The position numbers were made by a program, and so were the translations under genes. A stretch of 13,240 bases of DNA from Candidatus Solibacter sp. (GTDB taxonomy: Bacteria > Acidobacteriota > Terriglobia > Bryobacterales > Bryobacteraceae). Positions 7,009 to 13,240 of this stretch are shown piece after piece. Positions within the stretch are counted from its first letter, which is position 1, and the number at the start of each line of letters is the position of its first letter. The stretch lies in NCBI GenBank assembly GCA_017883345.1, contig JADGNT010000043.1:1-13240 (forward strand), read 5' to 3'. The notes below the pieces were generated by a model. The model worked only from the letters and a program-made list of their open reading frames with translations, was not told the DNA's origin and ran no database searches.

Positions 7009-8442
7009 CTAGAACATATTCCACAAGAACTGATTGTAGACTTCGTGGTGATACTGCACTTCCGGCGCCTTCACGACGGTCCCCAGCAACCGCGGGCAGC
7101 GGTCGGCCGACGCCTGCTTCAAATCCGCATAGCGCCCCTTCACGTCTTCGCCCAACAGCGTCGTGGTCCACGGGGCGCCCTTGAAGTTCGCCAGCGCATC
7201 GTAAATATTGTCCGGCAGGTACCGTTCCGCTCCGCGCAGATTCTTGATCTTCGCGATCTCCCCGTCCAGCCCCGTCTTGAACACGCTCAACATCACCAGG
7301 TACGGATTCGCGTCCGGAGCCACCGCGCGCACTTCCAGGCGCGCACTGCGCTCGTTGCCGATCGGGATCCGGATCATCGCCCCCCGGTCCACCGCCGACG
7401 CCTTGAGCTGGTTCGGCGCTTCAAAATGCGGGTCCAGCCGCCGGTACGCATTCACGCTCGAGTTCAATAACAGGCAGATGTCGTTGCCGTGCGTCAGGAT
7501 CCGATCCATGAACTGCCAGGCGAACTTGCTGATCTTCTCTTCGCCCTTCGGATCCCAGAAGAGGTTCTTCCCGTTCTTCATCACCGACACGTTGGTGTGC
7601 ATCCCGCTGCCGTTCACGCCCACCACCGGCTTCGGCAGGAAGCTCGCCGTCAGCCCCAGCCGCGTGGCCACCTGCCGGCAAATCAGTTTGTACAACTGAA
7701 TCTGGTCCGCCGCCGCCACCACTTCCGAATAGCTGTAGTTGATTTCGAACTGCGACGGCGCCACTTCCGGGTGGTCCTTCTCGTTCTCGAAGCCCATCGC
7801 CCGCTGCACTTCCGCGCACCGGTCGATGAAGTGCCGCAGCGGATCGCTCGGCAGCGAGTGATAATATCCGCCCGTGTTCACGTAGTCGAACTTCCCCGTC
7901 TCGTGATAGTGCCGCTCGGCGTCGGAACCCTGGAACAGGAAGCCTTCGATTTCGTTGGCCGCGTTCAGCGTGTACCCGTTCTTCTCGTACAGGCTCTGCG
8001 CGTAGCCCTTGAGCACGCCGCGGATATCCGCGGTGTAGGGCGTGCCGTCCTTGTCGATCACCTCGCCAAACACCAGCACCTTGCCGGCGCCGAAGACGTC
8101 GCTCGGCCCCCAGTAGAAGGCGCTCCAATCCATGTGCAGCCGAAGATCGCTCTCGCGCTGCGCCGTGAACCCGCGGATCGACGATCCGTCGAAGGTCAGA
8201 TTGTCCCAGCTCTTGACAAGAAACTTCTTGTCGTAATCGAGCATGTGGAGGCGTCCTTCCAGGTCGGTGAACAGGACGGTCACCGCCTTGATGCGCTTCT
8301 CGTCCGCCAGGTACTTGAGGCGCTCCTCTTGAATCTGGTGCATGGGCACGCGGCCCTGGCGCTGCGCCTTGGCAGCCAGATTCAGGTCTTCCAGCTCTGC
8401 GTAGGAGAGCGTCAAAAAGTTTTGCAGTTCGTTCGGGGTCAT
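7009..8442 (-). CDS. glnA: Glutamine synthetase, type I-like
   Basis: 477-aa glutamine synthetase, forming glutamine from glutamate, ammonia and ATP in the cytoplasm. Marks: FDGSSIRGF (84-92) in the N-terminal beta-grasp domain, NEIEGFLF (163-170) with metal-ligand glutamates, EVAPSQFEINYSYSE (226-240), the ATP-binding loop KPVVGVNGSGMHTNVS (271-286), RRLDPHFEAP (334-343) with the flap glutamate, DRGAMIRIP (352-360) and LEVRAVAPDANPYL (369-382). Several of these differ from the textbook GSI wording (for example APSQFEI), and the N-terminal region of about 70 residues is long, so it belongs to a divergent GSI branch. A NIYDAL segment near 412-417 lies roughly where adenylylated enzymes have NLYDLP; whether it is modified is unknown. 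The ATG has no good SD. A glnA tail duplicate lies behind amt. Confidence 0.93.
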   Translation of the reverse strand: MTPNELQNFLTLSYAELEDLNLAAKAQRQGRVPMHQIQEERLKYLADEKRIKAVTVLFTDLEGRLHMLDYDKKFLVKSWDNLTFDGSSIRGFTAQRESDLRLHMDWSAFYWGPSDVFGAGKVLVFGEVIDKDGTPYTADIRGVLKGYAQSLYEKNGYTLNAANEIEGFLFQGSDAERHYHETGKFDYVNTGGYYHSLPSDPLRHFIDRCAEVQRAMGFENEKDHPEVAPSQFEINYSYSEVVAAADQIQLYKLICRQVATRLGLTASFLPKPVVGVNGSGMHTNVSVMKNGKNLFWDPKGEEKISKFAWQFMDRILTHGNDICLLLNSSVNAYRRLDPHFEAPNQLKASAVDRGAMIRIPIGNERSARLEVRAVAPDANPYLVMLSVFKTGLDGEIAKIKNLRGAERYLPDNIYDALANFKGAPWTTTLLGEDVKGRYADLKQASADRCPRLLGTVVKAPEVQYHHEVYNQFLWNMF

Positions 8443-8908
8443 GATGGGATGTCTTAATTGTCCTTGACGGCCGCCGCCGCCGCAATGGTTTTGCTCCGGC
8501 GCTTCATAGATTATCTTTATGGACCACCATCAAGAAATTGATCGGACCCTCGCCAATCACGTTGGCTGCAAAGCTGCTGCGCCTCACACCCGCTCTTTGA
8601 CAAATCGGTCGAATTCAACTATCCTGAGGAATGAGCGAGGTATCTTTTTCCTCCCTCTTCGGACGGCCTGAACTAAGTCAGGTTATCCGGACCCACCTCT
8701 TAGACACTGCAAAGATCGGAGCCTTTCATGCTGTGGCCGCTTGGTCTGACCCGGTGCGGAGTCTGGATACTTTGAAAGCACCTCACGCACCTACCGATTG
8801 CCCGCCAGTCCAGTCGATTCGTGTACGCATGTTGTGCTGGCTATACCCGAATCGCGGATGGGCTCCGTTGCCTGCCCGGCCGCCACACGGGGGAAAAGAG
8901 GAGAGTGG
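8443..8908. other. Long intergenic region between glnA and the cold-shock-like gene
   Basis: 466 bp with no credible coding frame. It holds the upstream region of glnA (minus), where I see no convincing promoter, then the plus-strand promoter at 8597-8625 and a leader of about 275 nt. In the leader, CCTGA (8667-8671) pairs with TCAGG (8678-8682), enclosed by CGGA (8660-8663) and TCCG (8686-8689). The base composition is less GC-biased at any reading-frame third position than in neighbouring genes. I could not match it to a known riboswitch or small RNA. Confidence 0.6.
8597..8625 (+). promoter_or_regulatory. sigma70-type promoter upstream of the cold-shock-like gene
   Basis: A perfect TTGACA (8597-8602), a 17-bp spacer and TATCCT (8620-8625). 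The predicted transcript start is near 8632, which leaves about 277 nt before the ATG at 8909. An ATG at 8631 sits almost at +1, but its frame does not look coding. Confidence 0.6.
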
Positions 8909-9484
8909 ATGCTCGGAACCATCACCCGATTCAGCAAGTTGACCACCAGTGGTGCGATCCGCTCGGAACAGGGTGAACACTTCGACTTCGACCTCGCCGG
9001 AGTGTTGACCTACGATGTCGCCGCGCTCGCCGCGGGGAAATTCGTCCACTTCGAAGCTGCCGGCCGTGCGCCCTCGAAAGCCATCAACGTCTCGCTCGAA
9101 CCCCCCGCCGCCGTTCACCCAGGTGCCGATCGATACAAAGAGATCACCCAGCTCCGCTACGTCGGCTTCCGGCACCTGGAGAACCTGCGGCGCTTCCGTT
9201 TTGAGCGCATCACGCCCGGCGGACCCACCCAGTGCTTCGAGGTGGCGGCGAACCTGGCCTTGTTCTACACCTTGCGCATCGCCATTCAGGAAGGGCCCGT
9301 TCTTTGCATGCGCGTGATCGCCGCCGAATTGGAGGCGGGCCGTAAATGGGAAGACCTGGCCTGCTGCCCGCTCACCGAACAACACATGCGGGACTACCTG
9401 GCGAGCCGGCCCGCCCCCGGCGCAAAATTACCCAAAGCCCCGCGGCGTCCTTCGGTCTATGCGGCGCCCGCGCCCTGGACTTGA
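8909..9484 (+). CDS. Cold-shock-domain-like protein with unknown C-terminal domain
   Basis: 191 aa. Residues 1-63 follow the layout of a cold-shock domain: MLGTITRFSKL as strand 1, TSGAIRSEQGEHFDFDL as strands 2-3, then LAAGKFVHFEAAGRAPSKAINV as strands 4-5. The usual RNP1 (KGFGFI) and RNP2 (VFVH) sequences are not conserved, so nucleic-acid binding is only inferred. Residues about 75-165 (YKEITQLRYVGFRHLENLRR, then CFEVAANLALFYTLRI and LEAGRKWEDL) form a predicted helical region I do not recognise; the tail is Pro-rich. The ATG at 8909 is chosen because GGAG (8900-8903) stands 5 nt upstream and the domain begins there; the same frame opens at 8798 with an unconvincing extension. A good promoter lies about 280 bp upstream, giving a long leader. 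It is followed 46 bp later by a small orphan gene. Confidence 0.75.
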   Translation: MLGTITRFSKLTTSGAIRSEQGEHFDFDLAGVLTYDVAALAAGKFVHFEAAGRAPSKAINVSLEPPAAVHPGADRYKEITQLRYVGFRHLENLRRFRFERITPGGPTQCFEVAANLALFYTLRIAIQEGPVLCMRVIAAELEAGRKWEDLACCPLTEQHMRDYLASRPAPGAKLPKAPRRPSVYAAPAPWT

Positions 9485-9530
9485 GATCCGCCGTACGGCT
9501 CTCGCTGAGATGTGAGTGGAGGAAATACGT

Positions 9531-9752
9531 ATGAAAAAACGCCGCGTGACGCAGTCCTTCAGTGCCCAGCAGTCGACTTCCCGCGCCCGCGGCAATTTCG
9601 CGGTGGGTGACCTGCTGATCCTGCAGGAATGCCCGGAGACCCCGGACCAGTCGAGGTTCGTCCGCATGAACGGCCTTCGTCCGAATCTCGGCCGCGAACT
9701 CCACTACCTCCTGGAAGCCGCCGAGTTGCACGAGAAAACCGAAGCCGTATAA
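9531..9752 (+). CDS. Hypothetical small protein (73 aa)
   Basis: 73-aa soluble protein, not recognised. The first 20 residues are basic and Ser/Gln-rich (MKKRRVTQSFSAQQSTSRAR). A compact stretch NFAVGDLLILQE and a C-terminal part FVRMNGLRPNLGRELHYLLEAAELHEK follow. The start is supported by GGAGG (9518-9522), 8 nt upstream; an in-frame ATG at 9516 lies before the SD and is unlikely. It follows the cold-shock-like gene by 46 bp on the same strand and may share its transcript. A strong hairpin (9767-9802) comes after it. No function can be offered. Confidence 0.65.
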   Translation: MKKRRVTQSFSAQQSTSRARGNFAVGDLLILQECPETPDQSRFVRMNGLRPNLGRELHYLLEAAELHEKTEAV

Positions 9753-9766
9753 CTGTTCCATCCGGT

Positions 9767-9802
9767 GGGGCAGGCGGGGTACCCTCTGGGTCCGCCCGCC
9801 CC
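9767..9802 (+). terminator. GC-rich hairpin, possible terminator
   Basis: GGGGCAGGCGG (9767-9777) pairs with CCGCCCGCCCC (9792-9802) with one mismatch, and inside it ACCC (9781-9784) pairs with GGGT (9788-9791) around TCT. It lies 15 nt after the stop of the 73-aa gene and before the next promoter. No T-run follows, so it is not a classic intrinsic terminator. Confidence 0.5.
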
Positions 9803-9852
9803 GCGGGTGCCTTGCTTCCAAGCGAGTGGTGTTGCCCCGTTAAAAACTGCTC

Positions 9853-9881
9853 TTGACAGCTCCGCTTGCCAACTGTATAGT
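9853..9881 (+). promoter_or_regulatory. Strong sigma70-type promoter of the ytrA-like operon
   Basis: TTGACA (9853-9858), a 17-bp spacer and TATAGT (9876-9881): five of six -10 positions and all six -35 positions match consensus. Transcription would start near 9888, only about 12 nt before the GTG of the regulator. The -10 box lies inside the palindromic operator. Confidence 0.75.
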
Positions 9882-9901
9882 GTTTATAAACAGTATACAG
9901 T
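9872..9901. promoter_or_regulatory. 30-bp palindromic operator overlapping -10 box, transcript start and start codon
   Basis: ACTGTATA (9872-9879) and TATACAGT (9894-9901) are exact inverted repeats, and the centre TGTTTA/TAAACA (9881-9886/9887-9892) is also exact, giving 14 of 15 paired positions. Binding of a dimeric regulator here would block the -10 box. GntR proteins of the YtrA type usually repress their own operon through such sites, so this is the probable target of the gene that starts at 9900. Confidence 0.75.
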
Positions 9902-10292
9902 GAGCGACGGAACTCAAATTCGAATCGACCTCGACGCTTCGACGCCGGTCAACCGCCAGATCGTCGATCAGATCCGCACCCTCCTGGTGGAAGGCGTGCT
10001 GCCACCGGGCGCCGACCTGCCCAGCGTACGCCGCCTGGCGACCGATCTGGGCGTCCATTTCGCCACGGTGGCCGACGCCTATCGCACCCTCGCCGAAGAG
10101 GGTTGGCTCGAAATCTCTCACGGACGGAGCGCGCGCGTGCTGCCACGCCGCGCGCCCGCCGCCGACCGCGAAGCCGACGAACTGTTCCGCCGCCGTCTCC
10201 GCCAACTGGTCGCCGAAGCCCGATCGCAAGGCGTTTCGGCGAAGAAGATCGCGAGCGAACTCGACTCGCTGGCAAAAGGAATGACCCCATGA
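9900..10292 (+). CDS. GntR-family transcriptional regulator, YtrA subfamily
   Basis: 130 aa. A winged helix-turn-helix spans about residues 13-82: DASTPVNRQIVDQIRTLLVEGVLPPG, then LPSVRRLATDLGVHFATVADAYRTL as the helix-turn-helix and EEGWLEISHGRSARVL as the wing. The short C-terminal tail of about 45 residues, without a large ligand domain, is typical of YtrA-type GntR proteins, which often sit first in operons for membrane or transport proteins. I choose GTG at 9900 because it gives the usual few residues before the first helix. The frame stays open upstream to 9765, but that part covers the promoter. The mRNA leader would be about 12 nt with no SD, so initiation may be nearly leaderless. 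The stop overlaps the next start (ATGA, 10289-10292). Confidence 0.88.
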   Translation: MSDGTQIRIDLDASTPVNRQIVDQIRTLLVEGVLPPGADLPSVRRLATDLGVHFATVADAYRTLAEEGWLEISHGRSARVLPRRAPAADREADELFRRRLRQLVAEARSQGVSAKKIASELDSLAKGMTP

Positions 10293-11323
10293 ACCGCGCC
10301 TGGCCCGCAATCTTTCCTATCGCGCTGCTGCCGCTCATCTTCCACTGGATGCCGCTATGGCGACGCAACGGCATCTGGTTCGGCGTCACGGTGGCACCCG
10401 GCTACACGGACGGTCCCGAAGCGCGTAGCGTGTTGCACCGTTTCCGGATCGCCATCTGGCTACTCGCCCTGGCCGCCGTCACGGTGACCGCGCTGGGTCC
10501 GCCGGCGGACTTTCCCTGGGCGTTCCCGGCGGCCATGACCCTGGAACTGGCGGGCGCCCTGACCGCCTTCGCGCACGCGCGCCGCCAGACCCTGCCGCAT
10601 GCCGTGAGCCCCAGTCCCGTCCGCTCCGCCTCGCTGACGGTTGCGCCCGAGGGCCTGCCCGGTGGCTTTGCGGCAGTGCTCGTGCCCTTCGCCATCCTCG
10701 GAGCCACCGCCCTCTATCTGTATCTCAATTGGAGCCGCATTGCCGAACGATTTCCGGTCCACTGGGGCATCGACGGCTCCCCCGACCGCTGGAGCGGGCG
10801 AACCTGGCAGGGCGTCTACACGCCCCTGCTGCTGGGCGCGGCCCACTGCGGGCTCATGCTGCTCATCGGGCTCGGCATTTTGCGCTTCTCGCCGCGCGGC
10901 CGCGTGGCCGCCAATGCGGCGGCCAGCGCGCAATTCCGCCGCGTCATACTGCAATTCCTGGTCGCCGCGGTCTGGGGGATGGCGCTCCTGCTGGCCGCGG
11001 TTTCGCTGGCTCCCGTGCTTGGGGAGCGCCCGCTCGGCAACTGGCCGCCGATCCTGATCGCCCTCGGACTGCTGGCCCTGGCCATCCCGTTTGTGTGGCG
11101 TCTCATCCGCATCGGCCGCACCACCGGCGGCGGCGGCGATGGCACGCCCGACCAGTGCTGGAAGCTCGGCATCTTCTATTTCAACCCCGCCGACGCCGCC
11201 ATCTTCGTAGAGAAGCGCTTCGGCATCGGGTACACCATCAACTTCGCCAACCGCGTGACGTGGCTGTTCGGGGGACTGATCCTCCTCTTCAGCCTGGTGC
11301 CCGTACTCTTGAGGTATTTATGA
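10289..11323 (+). CDS. DUF1648/DUF5808 multi-pass membrane protein
   Basis: 344-aa integral membrane protein with about seven hydrophobic segments (roughly 5-21, 54-70, 78-96, 127-147, 178-198, 219-242, 254-271, and 324-341 near the end; the count is uncertain). After the segment at 127-147 comes RIAERFPVHWGIDGSPDRWSG (150-170), the DUF1648 signature. Residues 291-320 (WKLGIFYFNPADAAIFVEKR, then FGIGYTINFA) match DUF5808. Such proteins often accompany YtrA-type GntR regulators; their function is not established. The ATG at 10289 overlaps the regulator stop (ATGA) and is preceded by AAGGA (10276-10280). The same frame is open back to 10103, but that part is a shadow of the regulator gene. The stop overlaps the hydrolase start in the same way. 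Confidence 0.88.
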   Translation: MNRAWPAIFPIALLPLIFHWMPLWRRNGIWFGVTVAPGYTDGPEARSVLHRFRIAIWLLALAAVTVTALGPPADFPWAFPAAMTLELAGALTAFAHARRQTLPHAVSPSPVRSASLTVAPEGLPGGFAAVLVPFAILGATALYLYLNWSRIAERFPVHWGIDGSPDRWSGRTWQGVYTPLLLGAAHCGLMLLIGLGILRFSPRGRVAANAAASAQFRRVILQFLVAAVWGMALLLAAVSLAPVLGERPLGNWPPILIALGLLALAIPFVWRLIRIGRTTGGGGDGTPDQCWKLGIFYFNPADAAIFVEKRFGIGYTINFANRVTWLFGGLILLFSLVPVLLRYL

Positions 11324-12687
11324 AATCGCTTCTGCCGACTCTCGCCGCCTGCGCGCTCGCTGCAGCCGCCGGCGACACCCCATTCGCCGGCGACTGGATG
11401 GGCACGCTCGACATCAACGGCAAGCTTCTGCGCATCGCCCTCCATCTCAAGCACGATGACGGCCGCTGGAGCGGCAACTTCGACAGCCTCGATCAGGGCG
11501 CCCGCGGCATTGGCATGGACCAGGTGGAAGTGGACGGCAACAAACTCGTCTGGAAAATGGCCGCGGCCGGGATTGTCTACGAAGGCGCCTTCGACCCAGC
11601 CAGCGGCGCGATCTCCGGAACCTTATTGCAGGGCGGCGGCAAACTCCCCCTCCAGTTCAAACACGCGGCGCCGCCCCCGCCGCTGCTACGGCCGCAGGAA
11701 CCAAAAGCACCCTTCCCTTATGTATCCGAAGCCGTCAGCTACCCGAACCCTCAGGCCGAGGGAGTGCGTCTGGCGGGAACGCTCACCAGACCGAAGGGCC
11801 CAGGCAAGTTCCCCGCCGTGCTGCTGATCACCGGGAGCGGCGCGCAGAACCGCGACGAGGAGATCTTCGGCCACAAGCCATTCCTGCTGATTGCCGATTT
11901 CCTGACCCGGCACGGCATCGCCGTGCTGCGCGTGGATGATCGCGGCACCGCTGAATCCACCGGCAAATTCGCCACCGCCACCACGGCGGATTTCGCCACC
12001 GACGTCATGGCCGGTGTGCAGTTTCTGCTCAAGCGGCCTGAGATCGACGCCAAACACATCGGCCTGCTGGGACATAGCGAAGGCGGCGCGATCGCGCCCA
12101 TGGTGGCCGTCCGCATGCCGGAAGTGGCGTTTCTCATCCTGCTCGCCGGCACCGGCGTGCCCGGCGACGAGACGATCGTGCAACAGGTCTATCGCGGCAA
12201 CCTGGCCGGCGGCGCTTCGGAAGAATCGGCGAGACAGGCACGTGAACTCGAGCGCGCGATTCTGAACATCGTCAAGGCCGAACCCGACGCCGAGGCGCAG
12301 CAGCGTAAGCTCATGGCGCTTGCCGAAGCAACCCCGGGCCTGCAGCAGATTCTGAAAGCCGAATCGCCGCGCCTGAACTCTCCGTGGTACCGCTACTTCA
12401 TCAGCCACGACCCGCGCCCCGTCCTCGGCAACGTGAAAATCCCAGTCCTGGCGCTCAACGGCGCCAAGGATACGCAGGTGGACGCCGAGCAGAATCTGCC
12501 TGCCATCGAGGCCGCCTTGCGCAAAGGCGGCAACCGCGACGTCACCATCAAGGTCCTGCCCGGCCTGAATCATCTCTTTCAGCAGTGCAAGACCGGCGCC
12601 CTCTCCGAATACGAATCGATCGAACAGACCATGGCTCCCGAAGTCCTCGACCTGATCGCCGATTGGATCGCCAAGCGCGTGGGATAG
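11320..12687 (+). CDS. Secreted alpha/beta hydrolase with N-terminal beta-rich domain
   Basis: 455 aa. A short signal peptide (MKSLLPTLAACALAAAAG) leads to a beta-rich domain of about 100 residues (FAGDWMGTLDINGKLLRIAL and following), a Pro-rich linker (APPPPLLRPQEP) and an alpha/beta hydrolase domain from about residue 135. The oxyanion region has LLITGSGAQNRDE; the nucleophile elbow is GHSEGG with Ser253; the likely acid is Asp384 in NGAKDTQVD; and His418 in LNHLF completes the triad. It resembles acidobacterial hydrolases of the S9/DLH and serine-aminopeptidase S33-like groups; esterase or peptidase activity cannot be separated by eye. The ATG overlaps the stop of the membrane protein (ATGA, 11320-11323), with GAGG upstream, so it is the last gene of the GntR-controlled operon. 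Confidence 0.9.
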   Translation: MKSLLPTLAACALAAAAGDTPFAGDWMGTLDINGKLLRIALHLKHDDGRWSGNFDSLDQGARGIGMDQVEVDGNKLVWKMAAAGIVYEGAFDPASGAISGTLLQGGGKLPLQFKHAAPPPPLLRPQEPKAPFPYVSEAVSYPNPQAEGVRLAGTLTRPKGPGKFPAVLLITGSGAQNRDEEIFGHKPFLLIADFLTRHGIAVLRVDDRGTAESTGKFATATTADFATDVMAGVQFLLKRPEIDAKHIGLLGHSEGGAIAPMVAVRMPEVAFLILLAGTGVPGDETIVQQVYRGNLAGGASEESARQARELERAILNIVKAEPDAEAQQRKLMALAEATPGLQQILKAESPRLNSPWYRYFISHDPRPVLGNVKIPVLALNGAKDTQVDAEQNLPAIEAALRKGGNRDVTIKVLPGLNHLFQQCKTGALSEYESIEQTMAPEVLDLIADWIAKRVG

Positions 12688-12722
12688 GGGGGCTCCCTGA
12701 GAAGCTGTGAAAAATCGTTAAG

Positions 12723-12803
12723 GGCCGCCGATGAACGCAGATAAACGCAGATAAAACAAAACACAAAATTCTTATCTGCGTTGATCGGCGTTCATCGGCG
12801 GCC
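12723..12803. repeat. Decamer-based inverted repeat, copy 3 (after the hydrolase gene)
   Basis: Arms 12723-12754 and 12772-12803 match in inverted orientation at 30 of 32 positions with a 17-nt A-rich loop. The left arm reads as 10-bp units: ATGAACGCAG, ATAAACGCAG, ATAAAACAAA. It lies in the 139-bp convergent gap between the hydrolase gene and the minus-strand membrane gene. The long hairpin may end both transcripts. The sequence after the right arm (CATTTGTTTTCCC) also resembles the flank of the other two copies. Confidence 0.85.
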
Positions 12804-12826
12804 ATTTGTTTTCCCTGCCACATTTT

Positions 12827-13240
12827 TCACCCCAACACGCGCTCCACGTCGCGGCCGTACCACCAGACCGAGACCGCCCACGCCGCCACGGCGGGCGCCA
12901 GAAACCACGCGCTCGTCAAGAAGATGCCCGAGGCGGTCATGGCCAGGGTCACCAACTGAATCGCCCCGTTGCCGAGCGCGCCGCCGGTAGAGAAGCGCCA
13001 GCGCGTTTGCGGCCGCGGACGCTCTACCGCCGGCGCGTGCCCCACGGCCAGCGCCACCAGCGCCGCACCGATTCCGGGCAGCACGGCCAGCGGCAGGGTC
13101 AACAGGATCACCACCGCCAGAAACGCCACGTCCTTGGCCAGCAGCAGTTGCCATCCGCGCACCGGCAGCAAGCGGTAGCGCGAGAGCCCGCCTTCGCCAT
13201 CCAGCCCGAACAGACACTGCGCGTAGCTCGACATGGCCCC
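12827..13240 (-). CDS. Membrane protein, partial (possible ABC-2 type permease C-terminus)
   Basis: C-terminal part of a minus-strand gene; the frame is still open at the window edge, so the N-terminus is missing. An internal ATG at 13234 gives 135 residues but is probably not the start. The visible part has QCLFGLDGEGGLSRYRLLPV followed by hydrophobic segments at about 36-64 (FLAVVILLTLPLAVLPGIGAA), 91-108 and 106-125 counted from that ATG. It ends in RDVERVLG. The FGLDGEG...RLLPV...LLLAKD pattern resembles the end of ABC-2-type permeases, where a cytoplasmic loop precedes a pair of helices, but this is only a resemblance. It converges on the hydrolase gene with repeat copy 3 between them. 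Confidence 0.65.
   Translation of the reverse strand, partial: GAMSSYAQCLFGLDGEGGLSRYRLLPVRGWQLLLAKDVAFLAVVILLTLPLAVLPGIGAALVALAVGHAPAVERPRPQTRWRFSTGGALGNGAIQLVTLAMTASGIFLTSAWFLAPAVAAWAVSVWWYGRDVERVLG

Noticed and set aside
6767..7171. 134-codon minus-strand ORF across the repeat island
   Set aside because: It is translated from the inverted repeats and the 3' end of glnA. Such repeat-derived frames are typical spurious calls.
8562..8578. GG-N10-GC sigma54-like spacing near the glnA upstream region
   Set aside because: Only the invariant dinucleotides fit, the rest of the TGGCAC/TTGC consensus is absent, and it faces away from glnA.
8655..8682. CTTCGGACGG resembling part of the glutamine-riboswitch (glnA RNA) motif
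   Set aside because: Only a few bases match, the rest of the consensus is missing, and the strand is opposite to glnA.
8631..8942. 103-codon plus-strand ORF whose ATG sits at the predicted transcript start (possible leaderless gene)
   Set aside because: Its third-position GC is clearly lower than in neighbouring genes, the protein shows no domain-like pattern, and it overlaps the better supported SD and start of the cold-shock-like gene.

Overview
The window looks like a chromosomal segment of a high-GC soil bacterium, most likely an acidobacterium of the Solibacter/Bryobacter type. This is an inference from gene content (a secreted DUF1080 protein, an ammonium transporter with a long N-terminal extension, a fused oxoacid:ferredoxin oxidoreductase), from GC-rich codon use and from dispersed repeats. 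No rRNA or other marker gene is present to settle it. I see no phage, plasmid, CRISPR or intact insertion sequence.

Layout. (1) 1-203: a small REP-like repeat unit with two 13-bp direct repeats and two hairpins. (2) 204-3033, minus strand: a three-gene 2-oxoacid:ferredoxin oxidoreductase operon of the VorB type. Its order is delta ferredoxin subunit, alpha subunit, then a beta-gamma fusion, with SD-coupled junctions and a good sigma70-type promoter at 3095-3123. (3) 3170-4123, plus strand: a secreted DUF1080 protein. (4) 4124-8442: a nitrogen-assimilation cluster with amt (minus), a divergent PII gene glnB (plus), a 53-codon membrane ORF behind glnB, and glnA (minus). (5) 8443-8908: a long non-coding stretch containing a plus-strand promoter and a leader of about 275 nt. 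(6) 8909-9752: a cold-shock-like protein of unknown function and a small orphan protein. (7) 9853-12687: an operon with its own promoter and palindromic operator, encoding a YtrA-type GntR regulator, a DUF1648/DUF5808 membrane protein and a secreted alpha/beta hydrolase, joined by two ATGA overlaps. (8) 12827-13240, minus strand: a membrane protein cut by the window edge, possibly an ABC-2 permease.

How it fits together. Amt imports ammonium, PII senses nitrogen and energy status and commonly blocks Amt through its T-loop, and GlnA makes glutamine. The YtrA operon looks autorepressed by its regulator. Its inducer and the hydrolase substrate cannot be read from the sequence.

The most notable observations are a glnA 3'-end remnant (11 codons plus stop, protein-identical to the intact gene) stranded behind amt, and a family of inverted repeats built from 10-bp units that occupies all three convergent gene junctions in the window. 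Others are the 30-bp operator overlapping both promoter and start codon, and the cold-shock-like gene with a long leader. I did not find a clearly new multi-gene defence or metabolic system.
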